NCBI RefSeq assembly: GCF_004364345.1
Contig: NZ_SOCA01000001.1
Location: 682,001 to 746,000 of the forward strand
Length of the DNA stretch: 64,000 nt
DNA from: Prosthecobacter fusiformis
GTDB taxonomy: Bacteria > Verrucomicrobiota > Verrucomicrobiia > Verrucomicrobiales > Verrucomicrobiaceae
Direction of reading: 5' to 3'
How positions within the stretch are numbered: the stretch's first letter is position 1; the number at the start of each line of letters is the position of its first letter. The notes under the pieces were generated by a model, which saw only the letters and a list, made by a program, of their open reading frames with translations, was not told where the DNA came from and made no database searches. Positions 1 through 9,192 of this stretch are shown one piece after another. The position numbers and the translations under genes are program-made.

Positions 1-24
1 GCGGGTCTCCCTTTCCCGGAACTG

Positions 25-546
25 ATGGTGGCCAAGTTAATCTTTAAATGCCGACTGCAGCTTGGCAGCCGGGCTTCTTTCAGCGCGAGTTTCCAAAGCG
101 AGCGACGGAAGATCCAAGAGCTGGTGAAGACCTGCGAGGAGAGCAAGGGTGCAGAGCCGATCCTCATCCCGAGGTTAACGGGCATGGAGGACAGCAGCCG
201 CCACTGGTCCGTTTGGATGACGCTGGAGCATCTGCGCATGGTCCATGATTCCATCACAAAGGTTATCACAGCACTCACCTCTGGCGTGGCGATGGAAGGA
301 GCGGCGAGCACCGCGTCCGTCAAGCCCCGGAAGGAAGTGACGGCGCGGGTGTTGAGGCATTATGAAACTTCCTGCGACGGGCTTCAAAAGGCAGTGGATG
401 ATGCACCGGATCTGAATACAAAATTGAAGTTTACGCATCCCTGGTTTGGCCCGTTGAATGCGGCAGGGTGGCATGCAATGGCCGGTCAGCATCTGGGTAT
501 TCACCGCAGGCAGATCGAGCAGATTTTGAAAAGGCTGGAAGCGTGA
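25..546 (+). CDS. DinB-like four-helix protein
   Basis: A 173-residue soluble protein resembling the DinB/DUF1569 superfamily of small four-helix-bundle proteins, many of which bind a metal and act in thiol transfer or have no assigned reaction. The C-terminal third carries the typical pattern HPWFGPLNAAGWHAMAGQH followed by HRRQIEQI, and an earlier helix has the TLEHLRMVHD block with a His. The reading frame stays open to base 1, so the true start may lie left of the window; the ATG at 25 has no visible ribosome binding site. It converges on the nucleotidyltransferase gene; a weak GC hairpin (about 550-564) followed by a short T run lies between them. The specific function is unknown. Confidence 0.6.
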   Translation: MVAKLIFKCRLQLGSRASFSASFQSERRKIQELVKTCEESKGAEPILIPRLTGMEDSSRHWSVWMTLEHLRMVHDSITKVITALTSGVAMEGAASTASVKPRKEVTARVLRHYETSCDGLQKAVDDAPDLNTKLKFTHPWFGPLNAAGWHAMAGQHLGIHRRQIEQILKRLEA

Positions 547-595
547 GCTGGGGTCTGCACCCCGAGTTTTATGCCATAACACAGACCGATTCCGG

Positions 596-1525
596 TTATA
601 GATCGACGCCAGTATGCTGCCCTTCAGCGCGGATGCCTTTGCGGATGATGCACTGCTTTAAATGGGCACCGGTAGTGATGGTGGATTCCGGCCAAAGGAT
701 GCAGTCTTCAAGAACAGCGCCAGCTTCCACCACGGCTCCGGCACCGATGACATTGAGGCCGAGGAGGACGGCCTGAGGGGATACCTGGGCGGTGGGGTGG
801 ATGGCAGGCGCGGGGGCGGTGCCAAGCTGATGAAGGGCCTGATGAGCCTCCAGATATGCGGCGCGGCTGCCGAGGTCCCACCAATGGCCTTCATCAATGA
901 CGACGGCACCGAGGCGAGCGCCTTCCTGGATCATGCGCAGGAAGATGGGGATGACGGATTCCACCTTACCGGGGGTGAGCCATTCGTGAATCTCCGGCTG
1001 GCAGGCATAGATACCCGTGAAGAGGTATTCCCCTTCCCTGCCGGTGCCTAGCTTGTTGCGGATATCGGTGACGAGACCTGTCGTTTCATCATAGGAGATG
1101 TGGAGAGCGGGGCCGCTGCTGCGCAGGACGAGGGTGACAAGATTGCCTTTTTCCTGGTGCTCTTTTAATAAGGGCTGCAAAGGCAGGTCGGTGAGAATGT
1201 CGCCATTATAGACGATGAAAGGCTGGTCAGCGAGGAGGTCGCGCACGTTGGCGATGCCGCCGGCGGTTTCCAGACGGACGGGGCTTTCATTGCGAAAGGC
1301 GATAGGCGCGGCACGATGACGACCCTCTGGGAAGGCCTGGGCGTAGGCCTCCGGGATGTGATGGGTATTCACCACAAAATCCGTCACTCCGGCTGCCAGC
1401 AGGTGATCGAAGGCATACGTAATGAGAGGCTGATGGAAGACGGGAATGAGCGGCTTGGGCAGTTGCGCCGTGAGAGGACGCAGACGCTCACCCAGGCCAG
1501 CACCGAGAACGAAAGCTTTTTGCAC
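596..1525 (-). CDS. Sugar-1-phosphate nucleotidyltransferase
   Basis: Transfers a nucleotide to a sugar 1-phosphate to make an NDP-sugar for envelope or polysaccharide synthesis. The N-terminus has the signature LGAGLGERLRPLT and then PKPLIPV, the nucleotide-binding loop of the NTP_transferase family. An NGDIL motif supplies the metal-binding Asp, and DEGHWWDLGS fits the sugar-binding region. The last 60-70 residues look like hexapeptide left-handed beta-helix turns (IHPTAQVSPQAVLLG, GAGAVVEAGAVL). I place the start at the GTG directly before the conserved AFVLGAG; an ATG at 1579 would add 18 residues of low-complexity sequence. It follows the HtrA fusion gene on the same strand after a short gap. 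Substrate (mannose, MurNAc or glucose 1-phosphate) cannot be told from sequence. Confidence 0.8.
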   Translation of the reverse strand: MQKAFVLGAGLGERLRPLTAQLPKPLIPVFHQPLITYAFDHLLAAGVTDFVVNTHHIPEAYAQAFPEGRHRAAPIAFRNESPVRLETAGGIANVRDLLADQPFIVYNGDILTDLPLQPLLKEHQEKGNLVTLVLRSSGPALHISYDETTGLVTDIRNKLGTGREGEYLFTGIYACQPEIHEWLTPGKVESVIPIFLRMIQEGARLGAVVIDEGHWWDLGSRAAYLEAHQALHQLGTAPAPAIHPTAQVSPQAVLLGLNVIGAGAVVEAGAVLEDCILWPESTITTGAHLKQCIIRKGIRAEGQHTGVDL

Positions 1526-1645
1526 GCGCGGCCTGTAAGCAGGAGGAAGGCGGGTGCAAACGGGAAAGCGATGGATCACCGTTTCTTCCTGACCGTAGGC
1601 ATGAAATCAGGGAGAAAAAGTGACCTCAGAGGCAAGGCGGGCGGA

Positions 1646-3826
1646 TTATTCCAAAGTATCCAACCAGTCCTGGAGCTGGCTTTTGATCTCTCCAGGGCCG
1701 TCCTCTGGAAAGTTTTCCGTGAGCCAGCGAACGTCCTCAGCGGCCTCCTGTTTCAGCCCCAGGCGCTCCTTCATGCGGGCGCGGTTGATGCGCTGAATGG
1801 CGGCATCGGGATCCAGGGCGATGGAGAGATCCAAATAAGGCATCGTCTCTTTGATGGCCGTGGCATCATCCAGGGTGCTGCTGAGGAGGTTGTTCAGCAT
1901 GCGTAGGACGATGGCACGCTTGGTGGAGGGCTCCAGGGACTCTTCGGCAAATTCACCACGCTCGGTCAGCTCCAGGGCGGCTTCTTCCACAGAGAGGGTC
2001 TTGCCACGCTCAAAAACATCCACCAGCTTGAGTTCCCCCTCGGGGCCTTCGCGATAACCGACCATAAACTTGCCCGGCAGCGGAATGCCATGGACACCTT
2101 TCACCCCGAGACGGGAGGCAAGCTCAATGTAGAGAACCGAGAGGGTGATGGGCAGGCCTTCGCGGTCATCCAGCAGCTCGTTCATGTAGCTGTTCGATTT
2201 ATTGGAGTAATCGTGGCGGCTGCCGTGAAAGCCGCCTTCTTCAAAGAGATAACGGTTGAGCCGCTTCACGGCTGGCAGGGTGCCTTTGGCGATCTCGGGG
2301 TCCTTCTTCAGATCATCCACCATGCGGGCGAAGTTTTGCAGATACTGGGTGATTTCCACCTCTGGGTTGTCATGCCGGGCGAGAAGAAGGGTGGCGCGAA
2401 TGAGATCAATCTGATCTTCAGGCTTGGCTAGTTCAGCAGCGAGTTCAAGAGTGATGGCGTGGCGATGCAGGTCTTTTTCCAGATCGCGGAGGGCAGTCGC
2501 CTGCTGCTCTAGCTGGCGACGTTTTTCGACGAGCAAGCGGCGGCTGGCGGAAGGTTTATCGAGAAGTTGCTTCAGGGTCTCCTTTTTCGCCGCAGGACTT
2601 TTGGTGAAGGTTTCCAAGGCGATATCAATGGTGGCCGCGAGTGCCGCGGGGACGGGTTTTTCAGCCAGATCCGAGCCTACGCGAAAGCCCCGAAACTCCG
2701 CCACCGTGTTGCGGAATTTGCAGAGCCCGACGCTGCCGCCACGGAGGCCATCATCGGTCTGCACCAGGACACGCTGGCCATTGACCCAGCAGGTGATCTG
2801 CTCCGGCTCCACACGCACGCGAAGGTGGTTCCAGTCTCCGGGGCGATAAGCCTCGGTGGCGACATCGGCCAGAATGGTCCAGGAGTACACATCCGGACCT
2901 TCGAAACGGGTGAGCCGGAGTTTTCCTGCGGAAGGGTAAAAGCCGTAGTGGGCATCCTCACCATCGGAGCAAAAGACCAACCCCGCAGCCCCGGACTCGT
3001 CCTCCAGGCGGACATTGACGGCGACCTCAAAGATACCCTCGGGTTTATCCGCAGGCCGCAGGCAAAGGGAGCGCCCCCCAAAGCCAGTGCCGGCGGTGGC
3101 TGCCTTGATGATGCCCGCGTGCTGGGTCCAGCGGCCACCGAGGAGGGGTGTCCAGACTTTCGGATTTAGCACACCAATGGTTAGCCAGCGCTGCATCGGG
3201 ACGGGATTTGGTTTTTCAATGAGGTGCTTCAATTCATTGACGGGCATGGCAAAGCCGAGGTTATCGGTGACGGCCGATTTCATGGTGAGAATGCCCAGCA
3301 CATGTCCCTGACGATCCAGCAGGGGGCCACCGCTGTTGCCTTTTTCAATCGGGATGGCCAGGCGGATCATGGGGATGTCATTGATGACATCCGGGAACTC
3401 CGATACCACGCCATCCACGACGCTAAAAGCCAGGCCTCCGGGATTGCCCATGGCGACGATGGGCTGGCCCTGCCGGATGGAGTCGCTATCGGCGAGGGTG
3501 AGCGGCTTCAGGCCTTTTTTAGCAACGCGGAGGATGGCGAGATCCCAATGGGCATCCGTGGCAGTGACCTCCACCACTTCGTGCTTATCCCCATTGGCCA
3601 TCTCCACCTCCAGCCGCCGGGCCTCGCCGATGACATGCATGTTGGTAGCGATCAGCCCGTCTGCGCTGACGACAAAGCCGGCCCCGAGGCCGTCCACCCC
3701 GTCACGACCAACCTGCATGACCTTGACCACGGAGGGCTTGACCTCGGCAGCGATGGCTTCGACCGATTTCGAAGGCGCAGCGGCCAAGGGGATGGCCAGC
3801 AGGAAAAGGCAGATGAAGGTGCGCAT
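1646..3826 (-). CDS. HtrA-like protease / LamG-like / SirB1 fusion
   Basis: A secreted 726-residue protein with three parts. Residues 1-17 are a signal peptide (MRTFICLFLLAIPLAAA). Residues about 20-190 are an HtrA/DegP-type trypsin-fold protease with apparent triad His64 (TNMHV), Asp95 (HWDLAIL) and Ser165 (GNSGGPLL). Residues about 200-385 resemble a concanavalin-like (LamG/DUF1080-type) fold, with repeated WNHLRVRVE and GSVGLCKF-type strands. Residues about 410-726 match SirB1-type transglutaminase-like plus TPR sequence (LNRYLFEEGGFHGSRHDY, LPITLSVLYIELASRLG). No PDZ domain is seen. The start at 3826 is chosen for the signal peptide; the frame is open 78 codons upstream. Protease plus SirB1 in one chain is unusual. 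Substrate unknown. Confidence 0.8.
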   Translation of the reverse strand: MRTFICLFLLAIPLAAAPSKSVEAIAAEVKPSVVKVMQVGRDGVDGLGAGFVVSADGLIATNMHVIGEARRLEVEMANGDKHEVVEVTATDAHWDLAILRVAKKGLKPLTLADSDSIRQGQPIVAMGNPGGLAFSVVDGVVSEFPDVINDIPMIRLAIPIEKGNSGGPLLDRQGHVLGILTMKSAVTDNLGFAMPVNELKHLIEKPNPVPMQRWLTIGVLNPKVWTPLLGGRWTQHAGIIKAATAGTGFGGRSLCLRPADKPEGIFEVAVNVRLEDESGAAGLVFCSDGEDAHYGFYPSAGKLRLTRFEGPDVYSWTILADVATEAYRPGDWNHLRVRVEPEQITCWVNGQRVLVQTDDGLRGGSVGLCKFRNTVAEFRGFRVGSDLAEKPVPAALAATIDIALETFTKSPAAKKETLKQLLDKPSASRRLLVEKRRQLEQQATALRDLEKDLHRHAITLELAAELAKPEDQIDLIRATLLLARHDNPEVEITQYLQNFARMVDDLKKDPEIAKGTLPAVKRLNRYLFEEGGFHGSRHDYSNKSNSYMNELLDDREGLPITLSVLYIELASRLGVKGVHGIPLPGKFMVGYREGPEGELKLVDVFERGKTLSVEEAALELTERGEFAEESLEPSTKRAIVLRMLNNLLSSTLDDATAIKETMPYLDLSIALDPDAAIQRINRARMKERLGLKQEAAEDVRWLTENFPEDGPGEIKSQLQDWLDTLE

Positions 3827-4007
3827 GATAAAACGGTTGTGCAATTTACGCGCCGGGAAAGATAAAGAGTGCGGACAGGGCGACGAAGATGGAAAAATGA
3901 ATGCTCTCTCCTGATAACGGAGGGAAAAGCCCGGTCTTTGTTTCAAGAGAGCTGCTTTTAAGTCCGCTTTGGCTGATTCAGGTTCTACTTCACACCCCAC
4001 ACTCCGC

Positions 4008-4745
4008 ATGAACAAGTCCCGCCTGCGCTTTCTGGATGCCCTAGTGCTGCTGCTTTCCATCTATGTCATTGTGGCATTGATGATCCAGCTAACGGTGCCG
4101 CTGGAGGAGAATGTGCGCGAGCTGATGAACTACCTGGATGTGTTCGTCTGCACCGTCTTCTTCAGTGATTTTGTCATCCGCTTCTGCAAGGCTGAATCTA
4201 AAATCGCTTTCATGCGCTGGGGTTGGATTGACCTGTTGTCCTGCATTCCTGCGAATGTTTTCACACTGGGCCGTGCGGTGCGCATTTTCCAGATTGTGCG
4301 CATCCTGCGGGCGTTCCGGTCTATGCGGGCCATCATGAGCTACCTGCACCAGCACCGGGCACGCAGCATGGCTGCAACGACGGTGCTGATGGCGGTGGTG
4401 CTGCTGCTATTCTCCATGATCTCCATTTTGATCTTCGAAAACGAAGAGGGTTCCAACATCCGATCTCCCCTGGATGCGCTTTGGTGGGGCATCACGACAA
4501 TGACGACGGTCGGCTATGGAGACCATTATCCAGTGACGGTGGGAGGACGATTTGTAGCCATGCTGCTAATGATCACGGGAGTGGGGCTGTTCGGGGTGCT
4601 GACGGGATTGTTCGCCCGCTTCTTTGTAGAGCCTGAGCTAAAGAGGGACGACGGGGATATGAGAGAGCTGGTGAATGAAGTGCGGATGCTGAGGGAGCGT
4701 CTCGAAAGTATCGAAAAGCGCTTCACGGACACGCAGACACCCTGA
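4008..4745 (+). CDS. Voltage-gated potassium channel, six-helix
   Basis: An inner-membrane ion channel of the Kv/ion_trans family. The protein has an S1-S4 voltage-sensor-like region; S4 is recognisable at about residues 89-107 as arginines spaced every third residue (VRIFQIVRILRAF). The pore loop carries the potassium selectivity filter TTVGYGD at residues 166-172, followed by S6. The C-terminus ends in a short charged coiled coil (about 215-245) that could tetramerise the channel; no RCK/TrkA domain is attached. ATG 4008 is preferred over an in-frame TTG at 3969 because the extra residues are not hydrophobic or conserved-looking. It is transcribed divergently from the HtrA fusion gene, about 180 bp away. 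Confidence 0.88.
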   Translation: MNKSRLRFLDALVLLLSIYVIVALMIQLTVPLEENVRELMNYLDVFVCTVFFSDFVIRFCKAESKIAFMRWGWIDLLSCIPANVFTLGRAVRIFQIVRILRAFRSMRAIMSYLHQHRARSMAATTVLMAVVLLLFSMISILIFENEEGSNIRSPLDALWWGITTMTTVGYGDHYPVTVGGRFVAMLLMITGVGLFGVLTGLFARFFVEPELKRDDGDMRELVNEVRMLRERLESIEKRFTDTQTP

Positions 4746-4782
4746 AAGATCGCACGCTTAGCACCCGACTCACTTCTTCACC

Positions 4783-6219
4783 ATGAAAGTACCCTTTTAT
4801 ACCTCTTTGCTGGCCCTGGCTGCTGCGGCCGGTCTGCACGCTGAAAACAATGTCCCGCCAGAAGGCTTCACCGCGCTGTTTAATGGCAAAGATCTCTCCG
4901 GTTGGTATGGCTGGGGCACCCGGGACCCGAGTGAACTGTGGGCCATGACGCCGGAAGAGCAGGCGGATTATAAAAAGAAGTCGGTGGAAGGCGGCACGGT
5001 GGATAAAAAAGGGAAGCCCGTGGATGACCACATCAATGCTCACTGGTCCGTGGACAACGGTGAGCTGGTGAATGATGGCAAGGGCCTCTACCTGACCACG
5101 GACAAGGACTATGGAGACTTCGAGCTGTGGGTGGAATACAAGGCCTTACCCTTGGGGGACAGCGGGGTGTATCTGCGCGGCATCCCGCAGGTGCAGATCT
5201 GGGATCCGAATGAAGAAGATCCCAAGGGACTGGGCCGCGCGAAGGGATCAGGCGGTCTCTGGAACAACAGCGCCGGTGCTCCAGGCAAGGACCCGAGTAA
5301 GAAAATGGACAAACCTTTGGGCGAATGGAACAGCTTCAAAATCACCATGATCGGCGAGCGTGTGACCATTATTTTCAATGGTGAAAAGGTGGTGGACAAT
5401 GCCGTCCTGGAAAACTTCTTTGCCAACAAGAAGGCCGGTTACCTGGCCTATGTGAAACCGAAAGAAGGGGAAGTGGCTCCGCCAAAACCAGCAGGATTCA
5501 TGAAGGATCCGGCCTTTGCCAAAGGCCCCATCGAACTCCAGACCCACGGCAGCGAAATCCGCTGGCGCAATATTTTCATCCGTGAAATCAGCCCGGCCGA
5601 GGCGGACAAAACCCTGGCCGCGGGTGACGAAGGATTTACCGAAATGGTCAACGGCAAGGACCTGAGCAACTGGCAGGGAGCGGTGGAAAACTATGAGATG
5701 AAGGACGGTGCGATTTACTGCCAAGAAGGCAAAGGCGGCAACCTGCTAAGCAAGGAAGAATTTGGCGACTGCATCATCCGCACGGAATTCATCCTGCCAC
5801 CTGCGGGCAATAACGGCATCGCGCTGCGGGCAGACCTGGAAGGCAATGCCGCCTGGGGAGGGCTGGAGCTCCAAGTCATCGACAGTGATGGCTACAACGC
5901 CAAGACCGCTGCGGCGGGCAAACCAGGCCTCAAGGAATACCAATATCATGGTTCCGTGTATGGTGTCATCGGTGCCAAGCACGGCTATCTGCGCCCGGTC
6001 GGTGAATGGAATTATCAAGAGGTAACTGTGAAGGGCAACCAGATCACCGTCACGCTGAATGGCACCAAGATCCTGGATGCAAATCTGGATGAAGTGGACC
6101 GTAGCAAGCTGGACCCCAAACAGACGCCGAAGGGGTTGGATAAGAAGAGTGGTTTCATCGGCTTCGCCGGTCACAATGATCCCGTGGGTTTCCGCAGCTT
6201 CCGGGTGAAGAAGCTGTAG
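4783..6219 (+). CDS. Secreted protein with two DUF1080 domains
   Basis: A 478-residue exported protein (signal peptide about 1-20, ending GLHAENN) built from two copies of the DUF1080 / 3-keto-disaccharide hydrolase fold, a concanavalin-like jelly roll acting on oxidised sugars in this phylum. Copy one (about 24-270) begins GFTALFNGKDLSGWYGWG; copy two (about 282-478) begins GFTEMVNGKDLSNWQG. Both end in the typical FRSFRVKKL or WRNIFIREI block. It starts only 37 bases after the channel gene stop and is followed by a strong bidirectional terminator. Exact substrate is unknown; the Gfo/Idh/MocA oxidoreductases nearby would fit a pathway in which sugars are oxidised at C3 and then cleaved. Confidence 0.85.
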   Translation: MKVPFYTSLLALAAAAGLHAENNVPPEGFTALFNGKDLSGWYGWGTRDPSELWAMTPEEQADYKKKSVEGGTVDKKGKPVDDHINAHWSVDNGELVNDGKGLYLTTDKDYGDFELWVEYKALPLGDSGVYLRGIPQVQIWDPNEEDPKGLGRAKGSGGLWNNSAGAPGKDPSKKMDKPLGEWNSFKITMIGERVTIIFNGEKVVDNAVLENFFANKKAGYLAYVKPKEGEVAPPKPAGFMKDPAFAKGPIELQTHGSEIRWRNIFIREISPAEADKTLAAGDEGFTEMVNGKDLSNWQGAVENYEMKDGAIYCQEGKGGNLLSKEEFGDCIIRTEFILPPAGNNGIALRADLEGNAAWGGLELQVIDSDGYNAKTAAAGKPGLKEYQYHGSVYGVIGAKHGYLRPVGEWNYQEVTVKGNQITVTLNGTKILDANLDEVDRSKLDPKQTPKGLDKKSGFIGFAGHNDPVGFRSFRVKKL

Positions 6220-6237
6220 AAATTGGCCTTCCAACAA

Positions 6238-6271
6238 AAAGCCCGCCCTGGATTCCATGGCGGGCTTTTTT
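6238..6271 (+). terminator. Bidirectional intrinsic terminator
   Basis: Arms GCCCGCC (6241-6247) and GGCGGGC (6259-6265) are followed by six T on the plus strand and preceded by five A, giving a T run on the minus strand too. It lies between the convergent DUF1080 gene and the secreted hypothetical gene, so it can end both. Confidence 0.85.
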
Positions 6272-6295
6272 GTGAGACTTAGAGAGTCCGCATGA

Positions 6296-6940
6296 TCAGG
6301 GAAGGATCAAATAGGATCCTTCAGTAACCTGCTGTTGCCGGGCCTCTCCGTTATAAGTGTATTCGACTGTGAGGATATTCTTCGGTGCCATCTGAACAGA
6401 CGCAACGCCGTAACCTGAAGTGGTGATGACAGCGACATTGCCCTGGTTAGCGGCGGCGGTGCTCAGCGCATCCGTCACCAGAATTTTTACAGGCTGAGTA
6501 AGGGTGCCCATGGGAATAAGCTTGGCCAGGCGGTTCTTCACATTGCGAGCCTGATTTCCCTGAAGGGTGTACTTGGCACTCAACAGGACAATTTCTCCCG
6601 GTTTAAACTCAGCGGCTGGCGGTGGAGTCGGTGGGAGTGCCGCCGGATTTTCAGGCATGGATGCCGGTATCTGAGGCTTGGGCGTAAGCTCAACATCACT
6701 TTTATTCACCACCACTTGCCTGCCTGCGACAGCCAGGACGACATAACCCATCTTCTGTTCAATCACGTCATAGACCCGGTCTTTCTTCAAAGGCATTGTC
6801 CCATCAGACAGGCCGCGCTCATTGAGGGTTCTACCCGAGGTTGAACGAAGGAGGTTGCCCTGCATCGGAACTGACGCGCTTTGGGCATTGAGATGCGAAG
6901 CACTGAAGAGAGTGAGCGCCAGGAGTAAAAAAGTTTTCAT
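6296..6940 (-). CDS. Secreted hypothetical protein, SH3-like
   Basis: I do not recognise a named family. The 214-residue protein begins with a clear signal peptide (MKTFLLLALTLFSASHLNAQ), which is why the start is placed at 6940 and not at the in-frame start at 6991. Residues about 30-85 form short beta strands around RVYDVIEQKMGYVVLAVAGR and look like a bacterial SH3-type module. A proline-rich linker (about 88-112, PPTPPPA) separates it from a second beta-rich half (about 112-214) of unknown fold. It is probably periplasmic or outer-membrane associated. It shares its upstream region with the divergent Tat-exported oxidoreductase. Confidence 0.55.
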   Translation of the reverse strand: MKTFLLLALTLFSASHLNAQSASVPMQGNLLRSTSGRTLNERGLSDGTMPLKKDRVYDVIEQKMGYVVLAVAGRQVVVNKSDVELTPKPQIPASMPENPAALPPTPPPAAEFKPGEIVLLSAKYTLQGNQARNVKNRLAKLIPMGTLTQPVKILVTDALSTAAANQGNVAVITTSGYGVASVQMAPKNILTVEYTYNGEARQQQVTEGSYLILP

Positions 6941-7103
6941 AAAACGAGGACACTCACCATCCTTCACTGAAAATCCGTAGCCCTGCAACACCCGTTTATT
7001 TCTTATGCTATTCTAAACCCGACGGATCAGCCTAAGATAAGCAGCAGTGTTTCTGCCTGTTTTCCGCTTGCCCATCTCTTTGTGATTTTATAAACCTAGG
7101 AAC

Positions 7104-8555
7104 ATGAGCCTTCAACCAGCCCCCACGACCCGTCGTTCCTTCATTCGTCACACGGCCCTAGCAGCCACAGCCTTGTCAGCCTCGCGCGTACTCGGGGCGA
7201 ATGAAACAGTGCGGGTAGCGGCCATCGGCGTTGGTGGTCAGGGAACAGGAAATGCCAAACGTTTCTCCAAGGTTCCTGGGGTAGAGATCGCCTATGTTTG
7301 TGATCCGGATACCGTCGCCCTGGATCGCGCCAAGAAGACCTTTCCGAATGCGAAGACGACCCAGGATCTCCGTCATGTGATGGATGATCAAAGCATTGAT
7401 GCCGTCATTGTTTCCACAGGCAATCACTGGCACGTGCTCGCCGCCATCTGGGCGTGCCAGGCGGGCAAGGATGTGTATGTGGAGAAACCCGTGTCTCATA
7501 ACATCTGGGAGGGGCGCCAGCTTGTGGCTGCAGCCCGCAAGTATAACCGCATCGTCCAGGGCGGCACTCAGCAGCGCAGTGATCCCTTTCATGATGAGTT
7601 GAAGGCGTACCTGGACTCCGGCACGCTGGGCGCGATGAAGTATGTGCGCTGCAACCACTACGGCATGCGCGCGACCATCGGCAAACGTGACACGCCCCTG
7701 GCACCGCCAACGACGGTGGATTACAATCTGTGGTTAGGCCCTGCCCAGGATGTGCCGATCCTGCGGGAAAAATTCCACTATGACTGGCACTGGAACTGGA
7801 ACACCGGCAACGGCGAACTGGGCAACTGGGGTCCGCACATTCTGGATGACCTGCGCAATGTGGTGTTTCGCGACAAGGTCAGCCTGCCGAAGCGAGTGCT
7901 GGCTGGCGGTGGCCGTTACGGCTGGGATGACGCAGGTGAAACGCCAAACACCCATTTCCTTTATTATGACACCGGCGTGGTCCCAGTGATCATGGACGTA
8001 CATAACCTGCCTCGTCAAAAGGGGATGAAGGCACCCGATGTGTATCGCCGCCGCCGTTCCAGCGCCTTCATGATCATCGAGTGTGAAGGTGGATACTATG
8101 CCGGCGGGCGTGGCGGTGGCTCAGCCCATGATCCAGAGGGCAAGGTCATCCAGAAATTCAAGGGTGATGGTGGCGGCACTCACGCGGCCAATTTCATCGC
8201 CGCTGTGCGCTCACGCAAAAGCAGCGACCTGAAAGCGGAGATCGAGCAGATTCATTTTTCCAGCGCCTGGTGCCACCTGGGCAACATCTCCTGGCAGCTC
8301 GGCCAGAACGCTGATCTGGACACGGCTAAAGCACGTCTCAAGGATTTCCAGCCGTGGCAGGAAGTCATTGAAGATCTGCCTGCTCACCTGACGGCCAATG
8401 AGGTGACCTTGAAGCCGGGCGATGTGAAGGTGGGGCCGATCCTTGAGATCGATGCCGAGAAGGAAACTTTCATCGGCGAATCTGCCACACCTGAAGCCCT
8501 GGCACTGCTGAAGCGGGAATACCGTGAAGGCTTTGCGGTACCTGAGGCGGTGTAA
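7104..8555 (+). CDS. Tat-exported Gfo/Idh/MocA oxidoreductase
   Basis: An NAD(P)-dependent sugar or inositol oxidoreductase of the Gfo/Idh/MocA family, 483 residues. The N-terminus is a twin-arginine signal (TTRRSFIRHTALAATALSAS), so the folded enzyme should act outside the cytoplasm, probably with bound cofactor. The Rossmann glycine motif is VAAIGVGGQGTGN (about 33-45) and the EKP motif with the catalytic-region lysine is VYVEKPVSHN. The C-terminal half holds the alpha/beta substrate domain with NWNTGNGELGNWGPHILDD. Family size is typical for planctomycete-verrucomicrobial members. The substrate cannot be deduced. A 12-bp-stem hairpin follows the gene. Confidence 0.88.
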   Translation: MSLQPAPTTRRSFIRHTALAATALSASRVLGANETVRVAAIGVGGQGTGNAKRFSKVPGVEIAYVCDPDTVALDRAKKTFPNAKTTQDLRHVMDDQSIDAVIVSTGNHWHVLAAIWACQAGKDVYVEKPVSHNIWEGRQLVAAARKYNRIVQGGTQQRSDPFHDELKAYLDSGTLGAMKYVRCNHYGMRATIGKRDTPLAPPTTVDYNLWLGPAQDVPILREKFHYDWHWNWNTGNGELGNWGPHILDDLRNVVFRDKVSLPKRVLAGGGRYGWDDAGETPNTHFLYYDTGVVPVIMDVHNLPRQKGMKAPDVYRRRRSSAFMIIECEGGYYAGGRGGGSAHDPEGKVIQKFKGDGGGTHAANFIAAVRSRKSSDLKAEIEQIHFSSAWCHLGNISWQLGQNADLDTAKARLKDFQPWQEVIEDLPAHLTANEVTLKPGDVKVGPILEIDAEKETFIGESATPEALALLKREYREGFAVPEAV

Positions 8556-8568
8556 GTTTTTCCTCAAT

Positions 8569-8598
8569 GGCAGTCAGGCACATCGTTGCCTGACTGCC
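8569..8598 (+). terminator. Strong hairpin after oxidoreductase gene
   Basis: Perfect 12-bp arms GGCAGTCAGGCA (8569-8580) and TGCCTGACTGCC (8587-8598) with a 6-nt loop. There is no T run on either side, so it may be a transcript-end stabiliser rather than a classical intrinsic terminator. Confidence 0.5.
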
Positions 8599-8654
8599 GG
8601 TCTGTCACTCAGGAAAAGCAAAACCTGCCTCCAACCAACTACCTATTATAGCGG

Positions 8655-9155
8655 GTGCAGCAGCCAAAAACACTCCCCCAGGACATTCAAATTGTCCCTT
8701 ATCAGCCCGTGCATGCCGATGCATTCAGACGCCTGAATGAAGAATGGATCACGGCTTATTTCGAGGTGGTGGAGGCTGACAGGCTCGTGCTGCATGAGCC
8801 GGACAAAAACATTCTGGCCATCGGTGGTCACATCCTGGTAGCGGTGCAGGGTGGAGAAGTCGTGGGCGTGTGTGCCCTGATCCCGCATGATGCGCAGACC
8901 TATGAACTGGCGAAGATGGCGGTTTCACCTTCCGCTCAGGGCAAAGGGGTCGGCTGGTTGCTGGGCCAAGCCGCTATTGAAAAAACGAGGGCCTGTGGAA
9001 TGACCCGGCTGTTTCTTGAAAGCAATACCTCACTGGCATCTGCCATCCGTCTTTACCGGAAACTCGGGTTCCAGGAAACACTGGATGAAAAGCCGCATTA
9101 CCAGCGATGCAATATCAGCATGGAAATGCCCGTCCTCCTTTCCGCACCCGAATAA
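8655..9155 (+). CDS. GNAT-family N-acetyltransferase
   Basis: A cytoplasmic acetyl-CoA-dependent acyltransferase of 166 residues. Motif A, which binds the acetyl-CoA pyrophosphate, is present as KMAVSPSAQGKGVGWLLG (about 92-110), followed by motif B (SNTSLASAIRLYRKLGF). The start codon is GTG. The N-terminal block FRRLNEEWITAYFEVVEADR resembles members found beside MarR-type regulators, but no such domain is fused here. Acceptor substrate is unknown. It sits between the Tat oxidoreductase and the convergent PSCyt/PSD gene. Confidence 0.85.
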   Translation: MQQPKTLPQDIQIVPYQPVHADAFRRLNEEWITAYFEVVEADRLVLHEPDKNILAIGGHILVAVQGGEVVGVCALIPHDAQTYELAKMAVSPSAQGKGVGWLLGQAAIEKTRACGMTRLFLESNTSLASAIRLYRKLGFQETLDEKPHYQRCNISMEMPVLLSAPE

Positions 9156-9192
9156 TGGCGCGTTGGCTTGAGAGTTTCGGTAACACTTCCAG

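Noticed and set aside
3841..3857. Sigma-54-like match (GG-10-GC) upstream of the HtrA fusion gene
   Set aside because: The predicted transcript start would be only a few bases before the ATG at 3826, and the -24 box has two mismatches, so chance is likely.
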